A stretch of DNA of 61,757 nucleotides. Origin: Methylobacter sp. (GTDB lineage Bacteria; Pseudomonadota; Gammaproteobacteria; Methylococcales; Methylomonadaceae). Shown in pieces: positions 44,894 to 54,263 of the stretch; within the stretch, counting starts at the first letter, position 1; each line of letters begins with the position of its first letter. A model generated the notes under the pieces. It did not search any database. It was not told the origin of the DNA and worked only from the letters and a program-made list of their open reading frames with translations. The position numbers and the translations under genes are program-made. The stretch is taken from NCBI GenBank assembly GCA_024636505.1, contig JAGXGY010000069.1, forward strand, positions 1 to 61,757. Direction: 5' to 3'.

Positions 44894-45703
44894 ATGGATT
44901 GGGGATACTCTGTTGCCGGCTTTGCCGTAGGCATGTTAGTGGGACTGACTGGCGTAGGCGGCGGCTCGCTGATGACGCCGTTGCTGGTGTTCCTGTTTGG
45001 GTTTAAGCCTGCGGTTGCGGTGGGTACAGATCTTTTATTTGCCGCGATCACTAAAACCGGCGGCGTGTGGGTGCATCACAATAAACACAGCTCGGTTGAT
45101 TGGAAAATTGTCGGCTGGATGGCGCTGGGCAGTATACCTTTTGCGGTGGCTACCTTATTTGTGCTCAAGCATTTAAGCTCTATCGGTAAGGAAGCATCGG
45201 GAGCGATTACCTTTACCTTGGGCGTTGCGCTGCTACTGACCGCTTTTTCCCTGATCGTGCGCAGCGTGCTGTTAAGCCGAGCCGCAAAGCTTAAGCCTAT
45301 TGACGATGAGCATAGTACGCCTGAGAATACCGGCCGCTTCAAGCATCTGCAAATACCCGCCACGGTATTGATCGGCGCAGTGCTGGGCATCCTAGTGACG
45401 TTATCGTCAGTGGGCGCAGGCGCGCTGGGTACCGTTGCACTGTTATTTCTTTACCCTAGAATGACGACGCTGAAAATTGTCGGCACCGATTTGGCTCATG
45501 CTATTCCGCTAACCGCAGTCGCCGGACTGGGGCACCTGAGTTTGGGCAACGTGGATCTGATTTTATTGGGCAGTCTGCTGATCGGCTCTTTACCCGGCAT
45601 CTGGGTCGGCAGCCATCTGGGCGCCAAAATTCCTGAAAGAATTTTACGACCGGTTTTGGCGATTCTTCTGATCGTAATCGGACTTAAGTTTGTGTTGCAG
45701 TAA
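44894..45703 (+). CDS. TSUP (TauE/SafE) family membrane permease
   Basis: A protein of 269 residues with about eight membrane helices. The duplicated family motif appears first as GLTGVGGGSLMTPLLVFLFG and again in the second half as TLSSVGAGALGTVALLFL. FKPAVAVGTDLLFAAITKTGG is also typical. TSUP proteins move sulfite, sulfoacetate, thiosulfate or similar anions, mostly outward; the substrate here is unknown. A GTG two codons earlier is an alternative start. The gene stands alone, followed by a repeat element. Confidence 0.85.
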   Translation: MDWGYSVAGFAVGMLVGLTGVGGGSLMTPLLVFLFGFKPAVAVGTDLLFAAITKTGGVWVHHNKHSSVDWKIVGWMALGSIPFAVATLFVLKHLSSIGKEASGAITFTLGVALLLTAFSLIVRSVLLSRAAKLKPIDDEHSTPENTGRFKHLQIPATVLIGAVLGILVTLSSVGAGALGTVALLFLYPRMTTLKIVGTDLAHAIPLTAVAGLGHLSLGNVDLILLGSLLIGSLPGIWVGSHLGAKIPERILRPVLAILLIVIGLKFVLQ

Positions 45704-45753
45704 CGGTTTGTAAAAATTATAGTGATTACTTGGCTATCAATATAATGGATAAC

Positions 45754-45844
45754 GGAACGCAGATGACGCTGATAAATAGGATAAACGCGGATAACTCAAA
45801 AAAAATCTTATTTGATCTTAATCATCAGCGGCATTTGCGTTCTA
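45754..45844. repeat. Inverted-repeat element, copy 2
   Basis: GGAACGCAGATGACGCTGAT at the left pairs with ATCATCAGCGGCATTTGCGT at the right with a few mismatches. The interior GATAAACGCGGATAACTCAA is the reverse complement of the interior of the element at 28706-28821, so the two copies lie in opposite orientations. It fills the gap between the permease and the next gene. Confidence 0.75.
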
Positions 45845-45914
45845 TTTTTCTAATGGCTGAGTAACTACAAACTACATTCTATGTTTCGCTGAACAATAAA
45901 AAGAGGATCAGAAT

Positions 45915-46388
45915 ATGACCGAAAATAGCCGTCCGCCACTGCCGCCATTTACTGCCGAAACGGCAGCGCAAAAAGTACGTGCCGCCGAAAACGCCTGGAA
46001 TACTCGTGACTCGGAAAAAATCGCGCTGGCTTATAGCGTTGATAGCCAATGGCGTAACCGTACCGAGTTCCTTGCCGGTCGCGATCAAATTGTACTGTTT
46101 CTACAGCAAAAATGGGCTAAGGAGCTGGATTATCGTCTGATAAAAGAACTATGGGCTTTTCATGAGGGGCGTATTGCCGTGCGTTTTGCCTATGAATGGC
46201 ATGATGTTGCCGGTAACTGGTTTCGTTCTTACGGCAATGAAAATTGGGAATTCGATTTGAACGGTCTGATGCAGCGCCGCATAGCCAGCATCAACGATTT
46301 GTCGATAGCCGAGACAGAGCGTAAATTTCACTGGCCGCAGGGGATTAGACCGGATGACCATCCCGGCCTGTCCGAATTTGGATTTTGA
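45915..46388 (+). CDS. DUF1348 / SnoaL-like protein
   Basis: A 157-residue soluble protein of the DUF1348 family, an NTF2-like cone fold. Characteristic segments are [33 protein letters not shown] and WKF-type strands such as [20 protein letters not shown]. Family members bind small molecules or act as isomerases or hydrolases, but this family has no assigned reaction. AAAGAGGATC upstream supports the ATG. It has no operon partners. Confidence 0.82.
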   Translation: MTENSRPPLPPFTAETAAQKVRAAENAWNTRDSEKIALAYSVDSQWRNRTEFLAGRDQIVLFLQQKWAKELDYRLIKELWAFHEGRIAVRFAYEWHDVAGNWFRSYGNENWEFDLNGLMQRRIASINDLSIAETERKFHWPQGIRPDDHPGLSEFGF

Positions 46389-46458
46389 GCTTGTTTAAAA
46401 CATAAAATGAGCGCAATGCCTGTTGATTTGTCTGTATTAAGGCGTATATCTAAACAAT

Positions 46459-46576
46459 GTTTGCCTCCTGGTGAACGAGGAGCTTACCAGAGGATAATAA
46501 TGCTAATAGATCGCTGTTAAACTAACGATTTCACCTAAAGGGCGAGGTTTCAAACCGGCAAGGAAATTTGATGAAG
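46459..46576 (+). repeat. Dispersed repeat of the AAACC-CAAGGAA-TGAT family (copy c)
   Basis: The uninterrupted 118-base copy: GTTTGCCTC with a short hairpin (CTCCT...AGGAG), AGGATAA, ATGCTAA, then AAAGGGCGAGGTTTCAAACC and GGCAAGGAAATTTGATGAAG. It aligns with 24473-24762 once that copy's insertion is removed. The ATG at its 3' end opens a 14-codon frame (MKTAIIRGCGNLNN) that stops before the next gene at 46630, so here the built-in start leads nowhere. Confidence 0.6.
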
Positions 46577-46629
46577 ACAGCAATAATTCGTGGTTGCGGT
46601 AATTTGAACAATTAACAGGCGGGTGGGTT

Positions 46630-46986
46630 ATGAATGATAGTTCGACGAATCAAACTGACACTGAAAGATTGCATGCATTAAAGCGTCTGGCAACAATCGT
46701 GTATTTATGTCAGGTGCTGACTTTCGTATTTGCCGGATTGCCGTTGCTGATAGGTGTGGCTATTAACTTCATCAAGCAAACCGACGTTCAGGGAACTTGG
46801 TTGGAATCCCATTTCGACTGGCAAATCAGGACTGCATGGATAGCTCTGGCCGGCTTCTCATTGGCGGGTTTAACTTTTGGGTGGGGTCTCGGCATTTTTA
46901 TTCTGATTGCAACAGTGCTATTGATGATATACAGGATCGTAGTCGGATGGATTGCATTGAATTCCGAACGAGCGGTTAAAGAATAG
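46630..46986 (+). CDS. Small membrane protein, DUF4870-like
   Basis: A 118-residue protein with a polar N-terminus and three hydrophobic helices (about 23-45, 72-90 and 92-112). The pattern LKRLATIVYLCQVLTFVFAG followed by two helices near WIALAGFSLAGLTFGWG resembles small DUF4870-type membrane proteins. No function is known. GGCGGGTGGG upstream could serve as ribosome binding site. Confidence 0.65.
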   Translation: MNDSSTNQTDTERLHALKRLATIVYLCQVLTFVFAGLPLLIGVAINFIKQTDVQGTWLESHFDWQIRTAWIALAGFSLAGLTFGWGLGIFILIATVLLMIYRIVVGWIALNSERAVKE

Positions 46987-47210
46987 ACCGCTTTGTTAAA
47001 CAGTTTGTGCAGACTACCCCAAGCGTAGCGCGTGGTAGCGTATTTCAGGCAAGTGACTGAACTTTTTCAGTTAGCCGGCTACCATGGCAGTCGCACAATA
47101 CCGGTTCCCGCTATTGCTTAAACCGGCCTTGTATATCAAAAAAACAACCACGAAGAATACAACCGTTTCAATATATTGAATTGTTCTCAGCAGGGAATGA
47201 TTTTCTCAAG

Positions 47211-48554
47211 CTAATTGACTGCGGTCAAACGGGGTTTTAACGGCTTACCCTTGATTTCAAAGTCCATTTTGATGCGTTTTGCCGCAGCTTTCATGTCGGT
47301 TTTATTCTTAAAAGGTCCGGCGATCACTTGATAAACATCGTTTTTCTCGATTTTACGCGCGGGTATGATCGGCCCTTGATGATTCAACATGGTTGCCAAT
47401 TGTTGCGCCTGGATTTCATCATCAAAGCTAGCCACTAAAATGGACCAGTCACTTTCTTTTAATGCCTCAACAACCGGCTGGCCGTAAAATTGCCCGGGAT
47501 GTTTCAGCTGTAAAGCCTTTGCCGAGATTTCCGTCAAATCAGGACTGTGCATCAGTATCGGTGTGGGAATACCATTGGACAGCTGAACTATGCGTTCGAC
47601 TTTATCCCAATCGACAGTTGCATTTTTTTGGTCGCTGATTTCACGCAATTGCTTGACTAGCCGTTTTTTTAGCGTGGCTTTATTTTTCGCCCATTTGGAT
47701 AGCGGTTCGTGCGCTTCGAGGTAGAGCATGCCCTGATGCCAGGCGGTCAAATAGGGCTGATGAAGTATCCGCACCGGCATGCCAACTGCCGTTTTATTAA
47801 ACAGTATCTCAATGTCCTCAGGATACATCTGCACGCAGCCGTGACTGATCTGCATGCCGATCCCGTAGGGTTTATTGGTGCCGTGAATTAAATAACTGGG
47901 GATAGCCAGCCGCATCGCATAAAGTCCCAACGGATTATCCGGCCCGGCGCCGACGATCTTGGGCAATACATTGCCTTTTTTGGCGTGTTCGCGATGAATG
48001 GACTCGGGGACCGTCCAGCTTGGATTGGCTTTTTTAGCCACAATGCGGGTCAAGCCCAGCGGCGTACTCCAGCCTTGGCGACCAATGCCGACCGGATAGG
48101 TGTAAACTTTAGTTTGCTGTTTTTTGGGGTAGTAAAACAGTCGCATATTCGCCAGATTGAGGGTTATGCCTTGATGAGCCGAATCGGGCAGGATAAATTG
48201 TACCGGCAGCAATACCCGACTACCCGCTTTGGGTGTCCATGGGGAAATACTGGCATTGGCTATGCTGATGTCGTTATAACCAAGACCAAAATGGCGGGCA
48301 ATGTCCGGCAGTGCATCATTTTCTCGGGTGTCGATTGCGGCCATCGTGCCGACCATGTTATCGCCATCAGTCAGCTCGAATTCGTGAATGGCTACGGTAT
48401 TGGCCTGAGGCTCAGAAAGTTCAATAGCGGCCATTTCTCTTTGATCAGAGAACAGTGCAGACATAGTCTGGCAGCCGCTCAGTAACATTAAGCCAAATAC
48501 CACAATAAGCGATAAAGCTGATTTTTTAATATTGACGTTTTTTCGGCTAGTCAT
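47211..48554 (-). CDS. L,D-transpeptidase lipoprotein with a SPOR-like C-terminus
   Basis: A 447-residue envelope enzyme. A signal peptide ends in lipobox LLSGC (Cys28). A LysM-like region (about 75-115, DIARHFGLGYNDISIAN) precedes the YkuD catalytic domain, with His224 in LIHGTNKPYG and the SHGCV motif (His238, catalytic Cys240). The last 80 residues (WSILVASFDDEIQAQQLATM and VYQVIAGPFKN) resemble a SPOR peptidoglycan-binding domain. Such enzymes crosslink peptidoglycan 3-3 or attach Braun's lipoprotein. A SPOR-like tail is unusual on this family and suggests recruitment to septal wall. Confidence 0.88.
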   Translation of the reverse strand: MTSRKNVNIKKSALSLIVVFGLMLLSGCQTMSALFSDQREMAAIELSEPQANTVAIHEFELTDGDNMVGTMAAIDTRENDALPDIARHFGLGYNDISIANASISPWTPKAGSRVLLPVQFILPDSAHQGITLNLANMRLFYYPKKQQTKVYTYPVGIGRQGWSTPLGLTRIVAKKANPSWTVPESIHREHAKKGNVLPKIVGAGPDNPLGLYAMRLAIPSYLIHGTNKPYGIGMQISHGCVQMYPEDIEILFNKTAVGMPVRILHQPYLTAWHQGMLYLEAHEPLSKWAKNKATLKKRLVKQLREISDQKNATVDWDKVERIVQLSNGIPTPILMHSPDLTEISAKALQLKHPGQFYGQPVVEALKESDWSILVASFDDEIQAQQLATMLNHQGPIIPARKIEKNDVYQVIAGPFKNKTDMKAAAKRIKMDFEIKGKPLKPRLTAVN

Positions 48555-48875
48555 ATAGATAAGCTACACGTAGAGTGACAAATTTTCAGTATAACCAATG
48601 GAATATTAAGAACTGATTAAACGGGTTTGCTAAAAAACGCTTTAGACGATTTATGATTTCGGCTGTTGTTATGGCCCTCTCTGAATCATCGTCAACTCAA
48701 GTATTATAGCAGTCTCTAAAATCCGGACTTCTGGTGCGTCCGCTATCGGCGGGTGGATTTAAACAGGCCGGGCTGCGGGAACATGTTGTTAAACATCGTT
48801 AGCGGCAAAGCCTAAACGAGGGCAATGAAGCTCGGGCAAAAGAGCGGCGCATCTCCTGCCCGGGTGTGAGGACGA
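48555..48875. other. Intergenic region upstream of the L,D-transpeptidase
   Basis: About 320 bases. I see no gene, clear terminator or repeat copy here. The transpeptidase promoter should lie in 48555-48650. Confidence 0.4.
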
Positions 48876-49238
48876 TTAACTTTTCCCCGGCAACATGCCG
48901 ACTGAACCCGGTTTGATACGTTTGCATGTTACAACCATATCTTCCAGGTGACACTGGTTTTTGCCTTGATTCGCGCCGGTACAGGGAGTGCAGACCGCTT
49001 TCCCTGTATCTTTCACTTTTTCAACATGCCAGCCGTAACCTTGCGACTGACAAAATGTTTTGCTGTATCTTTTAATATTGTAGGCTTTTGATGCTGTGGC
49101 AATGGCCTGAGATTCTACGTCACAGACCGCCGATGGCAGTGTATTAGCCATAAGATCCCGGTAAATATATTCTGTCGCTAATGTTGTTCCGGAAAAAAAA
49201 GTTAATGCCATCGATAGGCAGATCAAATTAAGTTTCAT
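48876..49238 (-). CDS. Small secreted cysteine-containing protein
   Basis: A protein of 120 residues. A signal peptide (about 1-21, ending GTTLATEY) gives a mature protein of about 99 residues with six cysteines (AVCD, TFCQ, AVCTPC, NQCH, VTCK), consistent with three disulfides in the periplasm or outside. A central motif GYGWHVEKVKDTGKAVCTPC is distinctive, but I cannot assign a family. GGAGAG upstream of the ATG is a good ribosome binding site. A tiny membrane protein gene follows 134 bases upstream on the same strand. Confidence 0.7.
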   Translation of the reverse strand: MKLNLICLSMALTFFSGTTLATEYIYRDLMANTLPSAVCDVESQAIATASKAYNIKRYSKTFCQSQGYGWHVEKVKDTGKAVCTPCTGANQGKNQCHLEDMVVTCKRIKPGSVGMLPGKS

Positions 49239-49372
49239 GATTCTCTCCTGGTTATTATTTTAAGTGATGCGCGGCTCGCGCTGAACTATCGCCTATCTAC
49301 GGACCTATGGGCAGGTTAATCAAGGCTTTGCCTCTTTAATAATGGGCGCTTTGTCACGGGGATAATGACGGT

Positions 49373-49546
49373 TCAGTTTAATACCCGGATATTCATCTGT
49401 GCCATCTCTTCTTCCAGTTGCTGTTTGATGGGGGCGAATTTGTCGTTCTCGCTCTGTTTGACTACGGTAATGACCAGCAGTAAAGCAACTACTGTACAGC
49501 CCACATACAGCCAGAAAGGGTCTCTTTTTTGTGCTATTTCGCTCAT
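49373..49546 (-). CDS. 57-residue single-pass membrane protein
   Basis: A short frame below usual length cut-offs. It starts MSEIAQKRDPFWLYVGCTVV, has one hydrophobic helix (about 11-29), and ends in a charged amphipathic helix rich in Gln and Glu (IKQQLEEEMAQ). AAAGG lies 9 bases before the ATG. The orderly layout (polar start, membrane helix, helical tail) argues for a real gene. It resembles small inner-membrane proteins that assist larger complexes, but no partner is evident. Confidence 0.55.
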   Translation of the reverse strand: MSEIAQKRDPFWLYVGCTVVALLLVITVVKQSENDKFAPIKQQLEEEMAQMNIRVLN

Positions 49547-50056
49547 TTTTCTATACCTTTTGTTGTCTTAAATCATCAATGGACGTAACAAGGTTGATAT
49601 GAATATTATATTTCTGATCAACGCCGGAACTGATTTTTACCTGAGGTTTATGCAGCCTCCGGATAAACTACTTCACTCTGATATTTTAAGCAGTCAATAA
49701 TCTTGGTAGCCACGTTGGCAGGAGCATGACCGATAAAATATGCGCTTTTAGCATAGTAGCGGATCAATACTATAAAAGAATCTCAAGAACGCTGTCAACT
49801 AAATATCGATTCGATACGAGCTCGACAGGGTAAACCTTTTTGTCAGTCATACGATCGGCATAAGACGCTTTGAGCATCGGATATTCTGAGTAAAAGAGGC
49901 GGTTAACAGGCAGCGTTTCCCTGTGCAGCGCCGTGCTGCTCCTGCATTCCTCAGGCCATCCTATGCCCTTTAAGCAAATTCTGCGATAATGAGACGTTAT
50001 ATTTTTATAAATTGTCGGCTGATCCCGGCACAATTATTTACTCATCAACATAATCT
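49547..50056. other. Intergenic region upstream of zwf
   Basis: About 510 bases. An 87-codon minus-strand frame (49770-50033) has no recognisable domain and no clear ribosome binding site. No repeat copy is seen. The zwf promoter is expected in the last 100 bases, which are AT-rich (TTATATTTTTATAAATTG). Confidence 0.4.
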
Positions 50057-51526
50057 ATGAACGAAACAACAGTATTCGAACCTTGTGATCTGGTTATCTT
50101 TGGCGCTTTGGGCGATTTATCCCGCCGTAAGTTACTTATTTCGCTGTATCGGCTTGAAAAAGCCAATTTACTTGAAGCGGATACTCGTATCATTGGCATA
50201 GATAGGCATGAGGGCGATAATTCAGGGTTCATCGAGATTATCCATGAAAGTTTGCAAGAGTTTTTAAGTGAAGTCATTGATGAACAGGTGTGGGCGCGGT
50301 TTTCGGCAAGATTGGCTTATTTGAAAATAGATCTAACTCAGATGGATCAATACCCACTGTTGAATACTGTTGTTGACGGACAATCCAGAGTTATGGTGAA
50401 TTATTTTGCCGTTGCCCCGTCTTTATTTACCAATATTTGCCAGGGGCTGGATAAATGCGGGGTTTTGAATGGAAAATCGCGCATGGTGATGGAAAAACCG
50501 ATAGGTCACGACCTCCAATCCTCAAAAGCTATTAATGATGCGGTTGCCGAGGTGTTTAACGAAAAACAGGTCTATCGTATCGATCATTATCTGGGTAAGG
50601 AAACCGTACTCAATTTATTAGCGTTGCGTTTTGCCAATGCCATTTTTACCACCAACTGGGATCACAATACCATTGACCATGTTCAAATTACCGTCGCTGA
50701 AGAAGTGGGTATTGAAGGGCGCTGGGATTATTTTGACAAAACCGGTCAGTTGCGCGACATGCTGCAAAACCACTTGTTGCAGATTCTGACCTTTGTAGCG
50801 ATGGAGCCGCCGGTCAATCTGGAAGCGCAAAGCATACACAATGAAAAAATAAAGGTGCTTGCCGCATTACGACCGATTACCCAAGAAAATGCCGGGCTAA
50901 AAACCGTCCGTGGACTGTATTCGGCAGGGGCCATCAAGGGCAAACCGGTGCCGGGCTATCTTGAAGAGCTAGGCGCTAATACGGAAAGCACCACTGAAAG
51001 TTTTGTTGCGTTGAAGGCGGCTATCGATAACTGGCGCTGGGCCGGGGTGCCTTTTTATCTGCGCACCGGCAAACGGATGGCCTATAAGCGCACTGAAATC
51101 GTCATTAAGTTCAAGCGATTGCCGCATAACATCTTCAAAGAAAGCTTTGATGAGCTGCCATCTAACAAACTGATCATTCATTTGCAGCCGAATGAAGGCA
51201 TCGAAATTCAGATGTTGAACAAAATTCCGGGTATCGATGAAAATATTAAGCTGCAAAAAACCAAGCTGGATTTGAGTTTTTCCGACACCTTCAAAAACAG
51301 CAAGATTTTCGGCGGTTATGAGAAGTTGGTGCTTGAAGCGATGCGTGGCAATCCCACCTTGTTTCTTAGTCGTGAAGAAATTGAACAGGCATGGACGTGG
51401 GTTGATTCCATACAGGATGCTTGGGCGCATATCGATAGCGCTCCCGAGCCTTATCCCGCCGGTACTTGGGGGCCTGAGGCCGCTGACGAATTAATTGCCA
51501 GAGACGGAAGAGTCTGGGAAGAATGA
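50057..51526 (+). CDS. zwf: Glucose-6-phosphate 1-dehydrogenase
   Basis: It oxidises glucose-6-phosphate to 6-phosphogluconolactone with NAD(P)+, the entry to the Entner-Doudoroff and oxidative pentose phosphate routes. The 489 residues match the family. The Rossmann start is LVIFGALGDLSRRKL, MEKPIGHDL follows, and the substrate site RIDHYLGKETV holds the catalytic region (His177). TGKRMAYKRTEI-type and GGYEKLVLEAMRGNPTLF segments are conserved. A recognisable ribosome binding site is lacking. First gene of zwf-edd-eda; a separate 6-phosphogluconolactonase is not in this cluster. Confidence 0.95.
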   Translation: MNETTVFEPCDLVIFGALGDLSRRKLLISLYRLEKANLLEADTRIIGIDRHEGDNSGFIEIIHESLQEFLSEVIDEQVWARFSARLAYLKIDLTQMDQYPLLNTVVDGQSRVMVNYFAVAPSLFTNICQGLDKCGVLNGKSRMVMEKPIGHDLQSSKAINDAVAEVFNEKQVYRIDHYLGKETVLNLLALRFANAIFTTNWDHNTIDHVQITVAEEVGIEGRWDYFDKTGQLRDMLQNHLLQILTFVAMEPPVNLEAQSIHNEKIKVLAALRPITQENAGLKTVRGLYSAGAIKGKPVPGYLEELGANTESTTESFVALKAAIDNWRWAGVPFYLRTGKRMAYKRTEIVIKFKRLPHNIFKESFDELPSNKLIIHLQPNEGIEIQMLNKIPGIDENIKLQKTKLDLSFSDTFKNSKIFGGYEKLVLEAMRGNPTLFLSREEIEQAWTWVDSIQDAWAHIDSAPEPYPAGTWGPEAADELIARDGRVWEE

Positions 51527-51602
51527 AACCGCTGACGCGATGGGGTTGACGGCGATATCCCCATCTTGCCGCAACGATTAACTATAGACAGAAGGAGCAG
51601 CT

Positions 51603-53423
51603 ATGCATCCCGTATTAGAACAAGTGACTAACGAAATTATTGAGCGCAGTCGTGAAACGCGTGCTGCCTACTTGGCGCGTATTGATGCGGCGGTAAAGCA
51701 AGAGCCGCATCGTGCCGAACTGGCTTGCGGCAATTTGGCTCATGCTTTCGCCGCTTGCGGTGCCGGTGAAAAAAGCGATTTAACCGGTCATCAAAAAGCC
51801 AATATTGCGATTGTTTCATCTTATAATGACATGTTATCGGCACATGAGCCGTTTAAGGACGCTCCGGCGCTGATCAAGGCCGCCATTAAGGAAGCCGGCG
51901 GTGTTGCCCAGTTTGCTGCTGGCGTACCGGCCATGTGTGACGGCGTCACTCAAGGCCGTCCTGGCATGGAACTGTCTCTGTTCAGTCGTGATGTGATTGC
52001 CATGGCTACGGCCATAGGATTAAGCCACAACATGTTTGATGGCGCATTGTACTTAGGCGTCTGCGACAAGATTGTGCCCGGACTGCTGATCGGCGCGTTG
52101 ACTTTTGGCCATTTGCCCGCGTTGTTCGTACCGGCAGGCCCCATGCCTAGCGGTCTGCCCAACAAAGAAAAAGTGCGTATTCGCCAGCTTTACGCCGAAG
52201 GGAAAATCGGCCGTAAAGAACTGCTGGAGTCCGAGTCTGCGTCTTATCACAGTGCCGGTACCTGTACGTTTTACGGCACCGCAAACAGCAACCAGATGAT
52301 GGTTGAGATTATGGGGCTGCATTTGCCGGGCAGTTCGTTTATCAATCCTTATACGCCGTTGCGCGATGAATTGACCAAAGCCGCCGCCAGACAGGTTTTA
52401 AAATTTACCGCGTTGGGTAATGATTTTCGTCCGATTGGTCATATGATCGATGAAAAAGCGATTGTCAACGCCATTGTCGGCTTATTGGCAACGGGCGGTT
52501 CTACCAATCACACCATTCATCTGGTCGCCATTGCGCGTGCAGCCGGCATCATTATCAACTGGGATGATTTTGATAACCTTTCCAGAGCCATACCGTTTTT
52601 AACCCGTATTTATCCGAACGGTCATGCCGATATTAATCATTTCCAGGCTGCCGGCGGTATGGGGGTACTGATTGCCGAACTGTTAAAGAACGGCCTGTTG
52701 CATGAAGATATTCTGACCGTTGCCGATCAGCGCGGCATGAACCATTATGCAAAAGAACCCACGCTGGTTGACGGCAAATTAACCTGGGTGCCTTGCCCTG
52801 AAGCGTCTTTGGATCCGAAAGTTATCAGTACCGTCGCCAAACCCTTTGCCACCGGCGGCGGTTTGCATGTTATGCACGGCAATTTGGGGCGCGGGGTGTC
52901 AAAAGTTTCTGCTGTGGCGGAAATACACCAGATCGTTGAGGCGCCGGCGATGGTATTTGATGATCAGGACGATGTGGTTGCGGCCTTTAGACGCGGCGAA
53001 ATGGAGAAAGATGTTATTGTGGTGCTCCGCTTTCAGGGGCCGAAATCCAACGGTATGCCCGAACTGCACAAATTGACGCCGCCTCTGGGCGTGCTGCAGG
53101 ATAGAGGCTTTAAAGTCGCGCTGGTGACCGATGGACGGATGTCCGGCGCTTCGGGTAAAGTACCTTCTGCTATCCACATGTGCCCCGAGTGCGAAGAGGG
53201 CGGGCCGTTAACGAAAGTGCGTACCGGCGACATCATTCACCTGAACACCCAAACCGGTGAGGTCAATGTACTGATAGATGCGGATGAGTTTAATGCCCGT
53301 ATTCCGGCTGCAAATAGCGCCAAAAACCATCATTTCGGTATGGGCCGTGAGTTGTTCGGCGCTTTCCGTCAGGGTGCGTCCTCTGCTGAAACCGGGGCCA
53401 GCAATTTGTTTATCGTCGATTAA
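51603..53423 (+). CDS. edd: 6-phosphogluconate dehydratase
   Basis: It dehydrates 6-phosphogluconate to KDPG, the defining step of the Entner-Doudoroff pathway, with an iron-sulfur cluster. The 606 residues agree with Edd and are longer than the related IlvD. Key segments: [33 protein letters not shown] with a cluster cysteine, [36 protein letters not shown] and [27 protein letters not shown] before the ATG is a strong ribosome binding site. It is 24 bases upstream of eda. Confidence 0.95.
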   Translation: MHPVLEQVTNEIIERSRETRAAYLARIDAAVKQEPHRAELACGNLAHAFAACGAGEKSDLTGHQKANIAIVSSYNDMLSAHEPFKDAPALIKAAIKEAGGVAQFAAGVPAMCDGVTQGRPGMELSLFSRDVIAMATAIGLSHNMFDGALYLGVCDKIVPGLLIGALTFGHLPALFVPAGPMPSGLPNKEKVRIRQLYAEGKIGRKELLESESASYHSAGTCTFYGTANSNQMMVEIMGLHLPGSSFINPYTPLRDELTKAAARQVLKFTALGNDFRPIGHMIDEKAIVNAIVGLLATGGSTNHTIHLVAIARAAGIIINWDDFDNLSRAIPFLTRIYPNGHADINHFQAAGGMGVLIAELLKNGLLHEDILTVADQRGMNHYAKEPTLVDGKLTWVPCPEASLDPKVISTVAKPFATGGGLHVMHGNLGRGVSKVSAVAEIHQIVEAPAMVFDDQDDVVAAFRRGEMEKDVIVVLRFQGPKSNGMPELHKLTPPLGVLQDRGFKVALVTDGRMSGASGKVPSAIHMCPECEEGGPLTKVRTGDIIHLNTQTGEVNVLIDADEFNARIPAANSAKNHHFGMGRELFGAFRQGASSAETGASNLFIVD

Positions 53424-53447
53424 TCACTATAAGAATTTGGTATAACA

Positions 53448-54098
53448 ATGAATCAAAAAAACTGGAAAATTCAACCTGCTGATGTTTTAAACGCCGGCCC
53501 TGTAATGCCCGTCATGGTCATTCAAAATCTGGAGGATGCGGTGCCTTTGGCTAAAGCCTTGGTTGCGGGCGGCATTAAAGTGTTGGAAATTACGCTGCGC
53601 ACCCCGATAGCGCTTGATGCGATCAGACTGATCAGTCAGCAGGTCGAAGGTGCTATTGTCGGTGCAGGCACCATTACTACGCCCGAACAATTAAGCGCCG
53701 CAGAACAGGCCGGAGCGGTTTTTGCAATCAGTCCGGGATTAACGCCGAAGCTGTTAGCCGCGGCTTCGGCCGGAAACATCGCCTTGATTCCGGGCATAGC
53801 TACCTTGTCGGAACTGATGTTGGGCATGGAGTACGGGCTGGATCACTTTAAATTCTTTCCGGCCGAAGCCGCAGGCGGCATACCCATGTTAAAATCTATC
53901 GCCGGACCGGTTCCTAAGGTAACTTTTTGCCCGACAGGCGGTATTTCACCGGAAAATTACAACAGTTATTTGCAGTTAAGCAATGTTGCCTGCGTTGGCG
54001 GATCCTGGCTGGTGCCGACTGATGTGGTAAAATCAAAAAACTGGGCTAAGGTGACTGAGCTGGCAAAACAGACGCTAGACAGAGCTGTTTCGGTTTGA
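53448..54098 (+). CDS. eda: KDPG aldolase
   Basis: It splits KDPG into pyruvate and glyceraldehyde-3-phosphate. A 216-residue class I aldolase: Glu in KVLEITLRTPIAL, phosphate and barrel segment VGAGTITTPEQL, and the Schiff-base lysine in GLDHFKFFPAEAAGG, followed by CPTGGISPENY. Length is standard. Last gene of zwf-edd-eda, closed by a terminator at 54184-54225. With gltA next door, pyruvate from this step can flow to the TCA cycle after decarboxylation. Confidence 0.95.
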   Translation: MNQKNWKIQPADVLNAGPVMPVMVIQNLEDAVPLAKALVAGGIKVLEITLRTPIALDAIRLISQQVEGAIVGAGTITTPEQLSAAEQAGAVFAISPGLTPKLLAAASAGNIALIPGIATLSELMLGMEYGLDHFKFFPAEAAGGIPMLKSIAGPVPKVTFCPTGGISPENYNSYLQLSNVACVGGSWLVPTDVVKSKNWAKVTELAKQTLDRAVSV

Positions 54099-54183
54099 GT
54101 GCATGCTTTGCCATCAGCTGGATAGATGATAGATATTTTATAAGCCAACGCCTTTTAAAATTTTAGCAAAAGATCAATCACAC

Positions 54184-54225
54184 AAAAAGTCGGCTAGACG
54201 TCGCGACGTATTAGCTGGCTTTTTG
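54184..54225. terminator. Terminator after eda, symmetrical
   Basis: AAAAAGTCGGCTAGACGTCG pairs with CGACGTATTAGCTGGCTTTTT-type sequence to form a long stem with a few mismatches, flanked by A and T runs. It can act in both directions and separates zwf-edd-eda from gltA. Confidence 0.75.
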
Positions 54226-54263
54226 ATGACGCTACAGACTATGTTTCAACACCGAGAAAACCT

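Noticed and set aside
20425-46576. CRISPR repeats, suggested by the recurring TTTCAAACC-GCAAGGAAA block
   Set aside because: The copies are kilobases apart, never tandem, with no spacers and no cas genes.
49770-50033. 87-codon minus-strand frame upstream of zwf
   Set aside because: No conserved-looking motif, no clear ribosome binding site, and it occupies the zwf promoter region.
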